Below, one piece after another: positions 1 to 7,022 of a stretch of DNA of 34,716 bases. The translations under genes were made by a program, and so were the position numbers. Under the pieces are notes generated by a model. The model saw nothing but the letters and a program-made list of their open reading frames with translations, made no database searches and was not told where the DNA came from. This DNA is from Actinobacteria bacterium 69-20 (GTDB lineage: Bacteria; Actinomycetota; Actinomycetes; Mycobacteriales; Nakamurellaceae), in the NCBI GenBank assembly GCA_001897425.1, contig MKSW01000006.1, positions 50,236 to 84,951 on the forward strand, written 5' to 3'. Positions within the stretch are counted from its first letter, which is position 1; each line of letters begins with the position of its first letter.

Positions 1-852
1 GGACCGCAGCGCCCGGTAGGTCGCGAGGATCAGCGCCTCGCCGCGGGCAACGTCGTAGTTGGGGTGCTGACTGTTGCCGGCTGCGCCCCAGCTCGGTTCC
101 AGGAACGCGTAGGCGGGCAGCGTGCCGGCCGCCGCGTCGGCGGTGAAATCGCTGAACTGGCCGAAGTTCTCGCGCGGCGCCCGGGTGGTGTCCGGGAAGT
201 CCAGCCGGGTGAGCGGTGGCGCGTCGTAGCCGTAGATCTTCCACGGCACACCCGCCGCGGACATGCTGCCGAAGATGCTCGGCACGGTGAAAACCTTTGT
301 CACGTCGTCCATGTGGCCCTGGCTGGTGCCCGCATTGACGAACGCCCGGTTCGGCATCGTCATGGTCGGCGCGGAGCAGAACCACCGATCGCACACCGCG
401 TACCCGCGGGCGAGCGCCGACAACACCGGCAGTGTCTGCGGGGTGTAGCAGCCCATGATCATGCTCGCCGTCGTCCCGGGCACCACGTACCAGCCGGCCC
501 GCTGACGCTGCGCTATCGCGGCGGCGTAGTTCGTGACGAAACCCCGCATGGTGGGCGCGGTTTCGGCTACCGGATGCTGCGCCCCGAACAGCTGGGCATT
601 GGTCGCCGCATAGCCCTCACCCGGATCCGCGCCCGGCATCAGGTAGGCGTGCGGAGTATCGGGCGTGATCGGGTACACCCGCACCGGATTGCCGGCGGCG
701 TCCGGGCACGACTCGTCCCCGGTGAGCCCGTCGAAGGTCTGGCCCGACGAGGCGACATTGCCCGGGTAAAGGTAGCCGAGCATGTGGTCGAACGACCGAT
801 TCTCCAACATCAACGTGACGACGTGCCGGACGGAGCTCAGCGGTGTGCTCAT
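1..852 (-). CDS. Phospholipase C-type phosphoesterase (PF04185), C-terminus beyond window
   Basis: The reverse strand is open from an ATG at 852 to the window edge (284 codons, no stop). Near the N-terminus it reads MLENRSFDHMLGYL, the metal/substrate motif of the bacterial phospholipase C / acid phosphatase AcpA family (PF04185), whose members hydrolyse phosphate esters. Further on it keeps family-like stretches such as VLSALARGYAVCDRWFCSAP and AFLEPSWG. There is no obvious signal peptide at this start, unlike the long secreted mycobacterial PLCs; it resembles the shorter 'alkaline phosphatase family' proteins. The substrate cannot be told. The gene stands alone: the next gene in the same direction starts at 1824 and ends at 997, and the spacer carries one copy of the dispersed ATGACGNNGTTC motif. 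Family assignment is firm; the exact activity is inferred. Confidence 0.85.
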   Translation of the reverse strand, partial: MSTPLSSVRHVVTLMLENRSFDHMLGYLYPGNVASSGQTFDGLTGDESCPDAAGNPVRVYPITPDTPHAYLMPGADPGEGYAATNAQLFGAQHPVAETAPTMRGFVTNYAAAIAQRQRAGWYVVPGTTASMIMGCYTPQTLPVLSALARGYAVCDRWFCSAPTMTMPNRAFVNAGTSQGHMDDVTKVFTVPSIFGSMSAAGVPWKIYGYDAPPLTRLDFPDTTRAPRENFGQFSDFTADAAAGTLPAYAFLEPSWGAAGNSQHPNYDVARGEALILATYRALRS

Positions 853-938
853 GCTCTCCACTGTGCGCGCATTTCGGTCTCGGTGCGCAGTGAAGCCGTG
901 GGGCGCGACCCGAGTGCCGCCAGCACCCGCGCGGACAC

Positions 939-951
939 GAACGTCGTCATA
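939..951 (-). repeat. Dispersed motif copy 1 (TATGACGACGTTC)
   Basis: Exact copy of TATGACGACGTTC on the minus strand, in the spacer between the phosphoesterase and the ComA-like gene. It lies inside a longer block of about 39 bp (roughly 919-957) that is almost identical to the block around copy 3 (3686-3698). Confidence 0.85.
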
Positions 952-996
952 CCCGTTGGGCGATAACGGGTTCGGAGTTCAGCGTCCGCGACGGGA

Positions 997-1824
997 TCAG
1001 TTGCCGGGCGCGGGATTCGCGATGCGGCCCCAGGTCGACTTGTTGCCCCAGATGTTCTGGCGTAGCCCTTCGAGTTGGATCACCTGCGAGTGGTCGACGA
1101 AGAGGTTGACCTCGTTGCCGTAATTCTTGACGTACCACTCGAAGACGGGCGGGTCGGCAGCCTCGAACATGACGTTGCGGGCGCCGAGGCCGTTCATGAT
1201 GGCGGCGGCCGCAGAGGTGTTCCACTCCGCGACGTTCTCGGTGATGCCCTCGGATTCGATCATGATGATGCTGGCGCCCGCGTCGAGCGCCTGCTTCCCG
1301 CGATCGACGAGATCGCCGATGTCTTTCTTGCTCTCGGCGGCGAGTTCGGCGATCGAGGAGTCGCCGCCAGACCCGAACTGGATGCCCAACTCGGGCTTCG
1401 CCTTGAGCCCGGCTTTCACGACCTGTTCCACCAGCCGCAGCAGCCCGCTGGTCGGTATGGTGAGGAACCCGGTCGAGATCTCGATGACGTCGAAGCCGAC
1501 TTCCTTCGCCTCCTTGAGGTAGTGGACCACGGCGTCCGGGCCGTAGCGGAGGACCGTCTCGATCCAGCCGCCGGAGGAGATGTAGGCGTCGTGCTGGTGC
1601 GCCAGGTCGGAGAATGCGCGCACCTGCTCCCGGGGGAGCAGCGCGAAGGAGCCGCCGGCCCATTTCACGCCGTCGACCCACTGTCCGGCGACATCGAGCA
1701 CATCGGCGAGATGTCTTGTGCCGTAGGTCGAATAGTACGGTCCGCGCACCTCGGTGAGCCCGAATGTGCGAGGCTTGTCGGGGCGCCAGGCACGTGGGAT
1801 GAAGTCGAAACTCGTCGTGGTCAT
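997..1824 (-). CDS. Phosphosulfolactate synthase family protein (ComA-like TIM barrel)
   Basis: 275 aa. Family members add sulfite to phosphoenolpyruvate to give (2R)-phospho-3-sulfolactate, first step of coenzyme M synthesis in methanogens. Family landmarks seen in order are GLTEVRGPYYS, DGVKWAGGSF, SSGGWIE, GFDVIEISTGF, DAGASIIMIESEG, NVMFEAADP and, at the end, VNLFVDHSQVIQLEGLRQNIWG. Length fits the family (about 250-280 aa). It lies 87 bp downstream of an MmgE/PrpD gene on the same strand, so the two probably form an operon. No comB, comC or comD-like gene is visible, so coenzyme M synthesis is not shown; a role in another C3-sulfonate or sulfite-trapping reaction is equally possible. ATG start at 1824 follows a purine-rich GAAAGG stretch. 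Family call strong, substrate uncertain. Confidence 0.85.
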   Translation of the reverse strand: MTTTSFDFIPRAWRPDKPRTFGLTEVRGPYYSTYGTRHLADVLDVAGQWVDGVKWAGGSFALLPREQVRAFSDLAHQHDAYISSGGWIETVLRYGPDAVVHYLKEAKEVGFDVIEISTGFLTIPTSGLLRLVEQVVKAGLKAKPELGIQFGSGGDSSIAELAAESKKDIGDLVDRGKQALDAGASIIMIESEGITENVAEWNTSAAAAIMNGLGARNVMFEAADPPVFEWYVKNYGNEVNLFVDHSQVIQLEGLRQNIWGNKSTWGRIANPAPGN

Positions 1825-1911
1825 GGTGTTTCCTTTCGTCGGTCCCGATGGGTTGCCGGGACGCGGTGTGCCGCCGGGCCCGCGGGATATGTCGTGCGGC
1901 GGGTGCTGCCG

Positions 1912-3330
1912 CTACGAGCCGGTCCGGCTCGAGACGGCGAGTGTCGCGGTGCGTTCCCGCGGAACGGTCGCGAGCAGGTCGGTCAACGCGCTCACCGGAA
2001 GCTCGTCGAGGTCGCGAACGGTGGCTGCGATCCGGTCGGCCAACCGGGTGCCGGTGAACGGCGCGGCCAGCCGCGTGTACTTCGCCACCGCGCCGTCCCA
2101 GTCGAGCGGCTCGGCGACCGACCCCCGGTACGACGATCGCTCCGCGGAAAGCCGTGTGCCGTCGCTCATCTCGACCTCGACCCGGCTCGGCATCTCGCTC
2201 GGGAAGCGTCGCGTGAACGCCGCGTCGGGCCGGATCTCCACCTTTGCCAGCAGGCCCTGGACGTCGCTCGCGCCGATGCGGGCAGGAGCGAACTGGGCCG
2301 GCTCGACGACGCCGTCGAGGAGCGCCACCGCCACCAGGTAGGGCAGCGAGTGGTCGGCCTCCTCCTTCGTCCGGATGGAGCACTTGTCGCCCTCCTCGCC
2401 GCCGCCGATGATGTCGTACGCGACTTGGAACGTATCGACCCGCACGCGGGCGATGCGCGCCGTGTCGAATCCGTCCCGGGTCGCGATGTCGATGGCGGCG
2501 TCCAGCGCGGTCTGCGAATGGATCTCGGCGTTGTGCTTCTTGACGACGGTCCGCCGGACGCTCTCCAGATCCTCTGCCGACCAATCGATGTCGAAATCTC
2601 CAGCGATCGACTGCGCGAACCCCTTATTGCCCTCGAAGACCAGCCGTGGCCCGGTGATGCCGACGCCCGCCAGCAGCGCCGCGTGCGTCCCTTCCTTGGC
2701 GACCTGCGGATAGGCCAAGCCCTTCCAGTGCGACAGGTCGCCGGTCCGCGTCACCCGGAGCGCGTTGTTCGCGGTGCCGGAGATCGCGATCGCATTCGCG
2801 GTCTGCTCGGCCGTCAGCCCGAGGGCACGGGCGACTCCCGCAGCGACGGCGTAGGCGCCCTGCACGGTGTGGTCGAAGCCCTTCGCGCGCACGGGCGCCA
2901 CATCCGACAACCGCGTCTGCACCTGGTAGGCCACGGCGAGCGCGGTGAGAAACTCCCGACCGGACGCGCCGACGCTCTCCGCGGCCGCCAACACCGCGCC
3001 GAGATTGTCGGAGGGATGGCAGGTTTCGCCCGGCGCGAGGTAGCTGTCCATGAAGTCGAGATAGCGGCTCAGCGAGGTGTTGTAGAACGCGGCGCGGTCC
3101 GGCGCGGAGGTTCCGCCGCCGATGAGTGTCGCAGATCCATTGCCGCCCAATCGTTCCGTGAGGTCGCGAATGGCGCGCATCGGCTCGGCGTCCTGCGCCG
3201 CGATCGCTACGCCGATCGTGTCCAACACCCGGATGAGCAACTGCTCGCGCGCGCCGGGGCTCATCGCGCCGCCGTCCGCCGACGTCACGAACTGGGCGAG
3301 CCGTTCGACCTGCGACGCCGATCGCGTCAT
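1912..3330 (-). CDS. MmgE/PrpD family protein (2-methylcitrate dehydratase/aconitate decarboxylase superfamily)
   Basis: 472 aa. The superfamily performs dehydration, isomerisation or decarboxylation of small hydroxy-acids (2-methylcitrate dehydratase PrpD, cis-aconitate decarboxylase). Diagnostic stretches are VLDTIGVAIAAQDAEP near the N-terminus, AAFYNTSLSRYLDFMDSYL followed by CHPSDNLGAVLAAAE, and the mid-protein FDHTVQGAYAVAAGVARALG and AISGTANNALRVTR; AEIHSQTALDAA is also typical. The start at 3330 is preferred over the upstream in-frame ATG at 3378 because AAGGAG lies directly upstream. The partner gene downstream is the ComA-like synthase, so the real substrate may be a sulfonated acid rather than methylcitrate (inference). 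No prpB or prpC is present in the window. Confidence 0.88.
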   Translation of the reverse strand: MTRSASQVERLAQFVTSADGGAMSPGAREQLLIRVLDTIGVAIAAQDAEPMRAIRDLTERLGGNGSATLIGGGTSAPDRAAFYNTSLSRYLDFMDSYLAPGETCHPSDNLGAVLAAAESVGASGREFLTALAVAYQVQTRLSDVAPVRAKGFDHTVQGAYAVAAGVARALGLTAEQTANAIAISGTANNALRVTRTGDLSHWKGLAYPQVAKEGTHAALLAGVGITGPRLVFEGNKGFAQSIAGDFDIDWSAEDLESVRRTVVKKHNAEIHSQTALDAAIDIATRDGFDTARIARVRVDTFQVAYDIIGGGEEGDKCSIRTKEEADHSLPYLVAVALLDGVVEPAQFAPARIGASDVQGLLAKVEIRPDAAFTRRFPSEMPSRVEVEMSDGTRLSAERSSYRGSVAEPLDWDGAVAKYTRLAAPFTGTRLADRIAATVRDLDELPVSALTDLLATVPRERTATLAVSSRTGS

Positions 3331-3579
3331 CACGGTCTCCTTCTCGCGCGAACCGTAGTGGCGAAGCCCTTCCGTCACTCGGACTGCCCGGCGAGCTCTC
3401 GACGGGTGGCGGGCCTCAATCGGTGCTGTGGCCGGATCCTTCGCACGTTCACTTCTACGTCTACTGCACGGCGCACGCGGCTTCCAGGGTCAAGCGAGGA
3501 TTATCACACATGGACCGTGAAAAATAAGGCGGCGTCTCGGCTTCTCGACGACCGGACCGCGACGCGTGAAACAACCGAG

Positions 3580-3592
3580 TATGACGACGTTC
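3580..3592 (+). repeat. Dispersed motif copy 2 (TATGACGACGTTC)
   Basis: Exact copy on the plus strand, preceded by CAACCGAG. Perfect inverted partner of copy 3. Confidence 0.85.
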
Positions 3593-3685
3593 TCGCCCGC
3601 ACCCCTTCATCATGTCGCAGCGCCGGGCGCGCTCCGGCTCCCGCACCGCAGGGAGGGCGCAGCAGGCCGGCACCCGCGCGGACAC

Positions 3686-3698
3686 GAACGTCGTCATA
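3686..3698 (-). repeat. Dispersed motif copy 3 (TATGACGACGTTC)
   Basis: Exact copy on the minus strand. The surrounding ~39 bp (CCAACGG before the motif and GTGTCCGCGCGGGTGC after it, read on the minus strand) match copy 1 with about two mismatches. Confidence 0.85.
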
Positions 3699-3735
3699 TC
3701 CGTTGGATGCACAGCGAATCGGTCCGTGACAACTC

Positions 3736-5391
3736 TCAGCAGTTCGTCTGGGCTGCCGTGACGCTCGTCGTCGCAGGCGTGGAGGTCCATGCGCCGGCGG
3801 TGGTGGTCAGGGTCCAGCTGGCGGCGGTATTGGCCGGCAGCGGCCCGCTGGTGGTGCTCGATGCCGATGCCGGGGTGATCGGGGTGGCCGCGCCTCCGTT
3901 GAGGCTCAGCAGGTAGCCGTCGGCGCGGGCGGAGACGGTCGGTGTCCAGGTCAGCGTGGCCATCGGTGCCGACTTCCCGCGGAGCAGCACGGTGACCGCC
4001 TCGGCTTGCGATGCGCCGCCCGCCCCCTTCGTTGCGGTGCGGACGCCCGTCGCGCCCGTGGCGGAGATGTTCTGTTCGAAGGCGGCGACCGACACGCTCT
4101 TGAACACCTGCTCCCGTGGCGTCATCCCGGTCGGCGTGCTGATGGTGCCGCCCTGCTTGACCGCGACGAACACCACCAAGGTGCTGGGCGCAGTCGCCGC
4201 GGTGACGGACGGGGCGTCGATCGTAGTCGAGATCGGTGGAGGCACGAACGCGGTGCCGGCCACCGGTGCGTCGAACGGCGTCGTTGAATTCACCCCGGAG
4301 TAGGCGACGATGGTGCCGCTGGACTGCGACGACGTGCCGTTCGACCAGGTGTAATTCTTACCGGGGTCTTCGGCGGTGGCGACGCGGCTGTAGAGCCAGT
4401 TGCCCGAGTTGGAATCGGGCAGGTCGGACCGCACCAGCGTCCACCCTGCAGGTGGTGTGACCGAAGTGCCTTGACCGGCGTTGAACGAGACGTCGGCAAG
4501 GAGTATGTCGCCGACCACGGTGCCGCTGGGCACGGTCATGGTGATGCTCGTGACCGGGCTGCCCTGCATGGCCCAGGTACTGTCCCGGTACGCCGGCGCC
4601 GAAGCCGCGGTGCAGTTGACGGTGGCGGTGAAGTTGGTCGGGGGTGCCACTTTCATGCCGGTCCACTTGTTGGACGGGCTGTCCGTGGTGCCGGCGAAGG
4701 CGCTCAACGCCATGTGCGGCGGCGGCAGCAGCGCGACGAGCATCGCGATCCCCAAGGCGGAGGCCGTGTAGGCCGGCACCCGGCTGGTACGGCGTCGGTG
4801 ACGACCGCGGGGTATGCGCGGCGTGGACGCCAACACGCCGGCGGCGACCGCTGCGGCGGTCACCCCGATGCGGCCGAACGCCCCGTCGTGGGCCCACACC
4901 ACGGCGAGGGCGATCCACGGCACCCGCAGTCGTCCGAGCCCCGTGATCTGGTCCACCGGCACCGGGCTCGAGTCCGGTGTCGGGTTTGCGTCACCGCGGG
5001 TCTGGATCGTGCCGTCCGGGTCGACGGCCACGATCCGGTGCATCAGGATCCGCTCCGGACGTCCGGGTTCGTGGAAGGACACCACCATGCCAGGATGGAG
5101 CCGCGTGTCGCCGAGCGGCGCGGTGAGCGTGACGTCGCCAGGCCGCAGCGACGGCTGCATCGACCCCGTCATGATGATCTGCGGAGACCACCCGAACGCG
5201 GCGGGTACCACCGACCACAGCAGCAGGCCTGCGGCGATGCCGAACCCGATGCGCGCCGCGGTCGCCAGCAGCAGCGCCAGCCAGGCGCCGACACCGCTCG
5301 AATCCCAGCGCCGGCGGGCGAGGCCCGCTCGGGCCGGGCCCGGCCGCGCGGGGCCTGCCGCGGCCCGTGCGAGGGCAGCCGGCGCGGTCAC
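3736..5391 (-). CDS. SipW-type signal peptidase I fused to a secreted surface domain
   Basis: 551 aa with two halves. Residues ~40-70 form a membrane segment, followed by a type I signal peptidase of the SipW/ER (S26B) kind: catalytic serine in GSMQPSLRPGDV (Ser77), histidine in LMHRIVAVD (His118, replacing the usual bacterial lysine) and RGDANPTPD (Asp134). Another hydrophobic part follows at ~157-190. Then comes an internal signal-peptide-like block: RHRRRTSR, a hydrophobic run at ~209-230, then SAFAGTTDSPSNKWTG. The same AF-GTTDSP-N-W signature begins the mature part of the neighbouring TasA-like protein. The rest (~235-551) is a Thr/Ser/Ala-rich extracellular domain with two probable beta-sandwich parts. 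GTG start with GAGGAGG just upstream; 23 bp after the TasA-like gene, so one operon. Peptidase part strong; autoprocessing is inferred. Confidence 0.85.
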   Translation of the reverse strand: MTAPAALARAAAGPARPGPARAGLARRRWDSSGVGAWLALLLATAARIGFGIAAGLLLWSVVPAAFGWSPQIIMTGSMQPSLRPGDVTLTAPLGDTRLHPGMVVSFHEPGRPERILMHRIVAVDPDGTIQTRGDANPTPDSSPVPVDQITGLGRLRVPWIALAVVWAHDGAFGRIGVTAAAVAAGVLASTPRIPRGRHRRRTSRVPAYTASALGIAMLVALLPPPHMALSAFAGTTDSPSNKWTGMKVAPPTNFTATVNCTAASAPAYRDSTWAMQGSPVTSITMTVPSGTVVGDILLADVSFNAGQGTSVTPPAGWTLVRSDLPDSNSGNWLYSRVATAEDPGKNYTWSNGTSSQSSGTIVAYSGVNSTTPFDAPVAGTAFVPPPISTTIDAPSVTAATAPSTLVVFVAVKQGGTISTPTGMTPREQVFKSVSVAAFEQNISATGATGVRTATKGAGGASQAEAVTVLLRGKSAPMATLTWTPTVSARADGYLLSLNGGAATPITPASASSTTSGPLPANTAASWTLTTTAGAWTSTPATTSVTAAQTNC

Positions 5392-5414
5392 AGCGCATCC
5401 TCCTCGGGTGCGCC

Positions 5415-6056
5415 TCAGCTACCGACCTGCAGCGACCACGCGAAGTCGACTCCGGTCAGCGACTGATTCTGCAGGGTGTTCGGTGCCGAGGACGGGAGCG
5501 TCCAGGTCAGCTTGTAGCCGCGGGTCGCGCCGGCGGCGAGCAGACCCGTGCCGGCCGGCGCCGTAGCGGCGGTGTACGTCGCTGGCAGCGCCGATATCAG
5601 GCCGTTGTAGGTAGGGGTGCCCAAGGCCGTGAAGCCGGTGCAGCTGCCCGCGGCGCCGCCCGTGAGCGCCGTGGTGCTCTCGGTCACGGTCAGGGTGAGA
5701 TTCTGCGCCAGGGTGTTCGTCGACAGGTTCGCCGGCAGCGGAGCGAAGAACTTGATCGGATTGCCGGCGGTTCCGGCGGTCGTGCCGTTGTTCTTCACGT
5801 TCACGCACCAGGACCCGCTGTCGCCCGGCGCCACGGCTCCCGGGTTGAACATCAGGGTGCCGGTCGTCGCGTAGGAACCGGTGGTGTCGTTCTGCAACGA
5901 CACGGAGCCCGTCGACCACTGATTGCCCGGGCTGTCGGTCGTACCACTGAACGCTGAGTACGACGCCTGCCACACGATCAGCGCGCTCACGGCGAGCGCT
6001 GCCGGAATCGCAGCGGCCCGCATCCAGCGGCGCGTCTTGTCATTGGGGCCGGGCAT
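5415..6056 (-). CDS. SipW-dependent TasA/camelysin-like surface protein
   Basis: 213 aa. An N-terminal signal sequence has basic residues (KTRRWMR), a hydrophobic core at ~14-32 and a cleavage region ASYSAFSGTTDSPGNQW, the pattern of SipW-processed proteins (TasA, CalY/camelysin) that form fibres or coats outside the cell. The mature part is a compact beta-rich domain with NPGAVAPGDSG and WCVNVKNNG, as in the family, ending at the stop without a sorting signal. The signal peptidase fusion follows 23 bp downstream and probably cleaves this protein. ATG start at 6056. An 11-bp tandem repeat (6087-6108) lies upstream and could be an operator. Role in matrix or fibre formation is inferred from the family. 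Confidence 0.8.
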   Translation of the reverse strand: MPGPNDKTRRWMRAAAIPAALAVSALIVWQASYSAFSGTTDSPGNQWSTGSVSLQNDTTGSYATTGTLMFNPGAVAPGDSGSWCVNVKNNGTTAGTAGNPIKFFAPLPANLSTNTLAQNLTLTVTESTTALTGGAAGSCTGFTALGTPTYNGLISALPATYTAATAPAGTGLLAAGATRGYKLTWTLPSSAPNTLQNQSLTGVDFAWSLQVGS

Positions 6057-6086
6057 GATGACCCTGCTTTCCTAGGTGGTGACTGC

Positions 6087-6108
6087 TTGTCAGTGCCTTG
6101 TTAGTGCC
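6087..6108. repeat. 11-bp tandem repeat upstream of the surface-protein operon
   Basis: TTGTCAGTGCC followed directly by TTGTTAGTGCC (10 of 11 identical), 31 bp upstream of the start at 6056, in the divergent promoter region. Position fits a two-site operator for the TasA-like/SipW operon. Function is inferred only from position. Confidence 0.5.
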
Positions 6109-6170
6109 TACTTGGTTCGCAGCGGCGGCACGGGCCGCCTCCGCTCTGTCCACCATCGGCGCCGTGACCC

Positions 6171-6198
6171 TTGACTTGAACACCTGGCTGTGTATAGT
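6171..6198 (+). promoter_or_regulatory. Sigma-70-type promoter for the 6242 gene
   Basis: TTGACT (6171-6176), 16-bp spacer, TATAGT (6193-6198), 43 bp upstream of the ATG at 6242. Close to the vegetative consensus and correctly placed. Confidence 0.6.
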
Positions 6199-6241
6199 TC
6201 GTTCGCTCAAGATCGACCGGCGCCTCCGGTACCCTGCCGTC

Positions 6242-6821
6242 ATGCCGGCAGCGAAAACCTGGGCGGAGATGCGCACCATGATGGAGCGCCTGCTGGTGGA
6301 GCGTACCGGCGCCGACGTCGGCGAGTGGAACAAGCGGATCGCCGCCGAGAAGCCGGTGTCGGAGGCGGCGCTGCGAGCCTGGCTGTCCGACCATGGCATC
6401 ACCGGATACGCGCAGATGCTGCTGGTGATGGAGACCTTCGGGTACCCGGATTTCCTCACCGCGTCCGCGGACGAGCTGCTGGACGGTCAGTACGCCGACC
6501 GGAAAACACTGCGCCCCGTGCTCGACGCCCTGTTGGCGTTCGCCGCGACCATGGAGTCGGTGACGGTCCAGGTGCGCAAGACCTACGTCACGTTGATCAC
6601 GCCGCCAGTTCGCGCTGATCAGGGCGACCACGCGGACTCGGGTGGACCTGGGGCTTCGGCTGGCCGGCGCCCAGCCCGACGCCAGGCCCGGTGGGCGGCT
6701 GCTTGCCGCGCCCGGACTGGGGAACGACGTGATCACCGTTCGTGTCGCGCTTCAGTCGGTCGAGGACATCGACGAGGAGGTGCAGCAGCTGCTACAGCGC
6801 GCGCGGGCAGAGAGCCTGTGA
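6242..6821 (+). pseudogene. DUF4287-type protein gene with a frameshift
   Basis: The start reads MPAAKTWAEMRTMMERLLVERTG and continues through VTGYAQML-like family sequence (ITGYAQMLLVMETFGYPDF) to YVTLITPP in one frame. Around 6602-6606 the reading continues in the +1 frame: RQFALIRATTRTRVDLGLRL, then GAQPDARPGGRLL and a C-terminus ending RARAESL with a TGA at 6819-6821. This second half matches the expected C-terminal part of the family. A loss of two bases (or gain of one) in the GC-rich stretch ACGCCGCCAG explains it. Intact family members are about 190 aa and of unknown function. A real mutation or a sequencing error are both possible; the unbroken downstream frame suggests a recent event. 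A good promoter precedes it. Confidence 0.75.
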
Positions 6822-7022
6822 CGCCTCATCTTTCGTGCGAGGCTCTTGTGCGGGCGGCGCACACGGCGGCGAAATGCCGCAGTGTCGCCGCGCGGCAGCG
6901 GACAACGGTCCTTCGATATTCGGGCCGTTCGGCCCTGGCCGCCTGGGCACACGTCGAGCACGATCAAGGAGCATTCCGGGCCGCCGGCAGAACGTGCCCC
7001 GGCCCCGAACGCGGAGGTCACC
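6822..7022. other. Spacer before the lipoprotein gene
   Basis: 201 bp between the frameshifted gene and the lipoprotein start. Contains only a Shine-Dalgarno GGAGG next to the ATG at 7023; no other feature recognised. Confidence 0.4.

Larger units (their letters stand above)
3331..3735. other. 405-bp intergenic region with an inverted pair of the dispersed motif
   Basis: Lies between the MmgE/PrpD start and the 3' end of the signal peptidase fusion. I see no coding potential that beats a shadow frame. It holds a forward motif copy at 3580-3592 and a reverse copy at 3686-3698, which together form a 13-bp inverted repeat separated by 93 bp of GC-rich sequence. Confidence 0.6.

Noticed and set aside
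64-966. 300-codon plus-strand frame
   Set aside because: Shadow of the phosphoesterase on the minus strand, which has clear PF04185 motifs.
3580-3698. MITE formed by motif copies 2 and 3
   Set aside because: The ends are inverted repeats, but no target-site duplication is seen and the inner sequence is not shared with the other pairs (8187-8330, 12841-13065).
1075-3729. Very long open frame (884 codons) on the plus strand
   Set aside because: Arg/Gly/Val-rich shadow of the ComA-like and MmgE/PrpD genes on the other strand; no family sequence.
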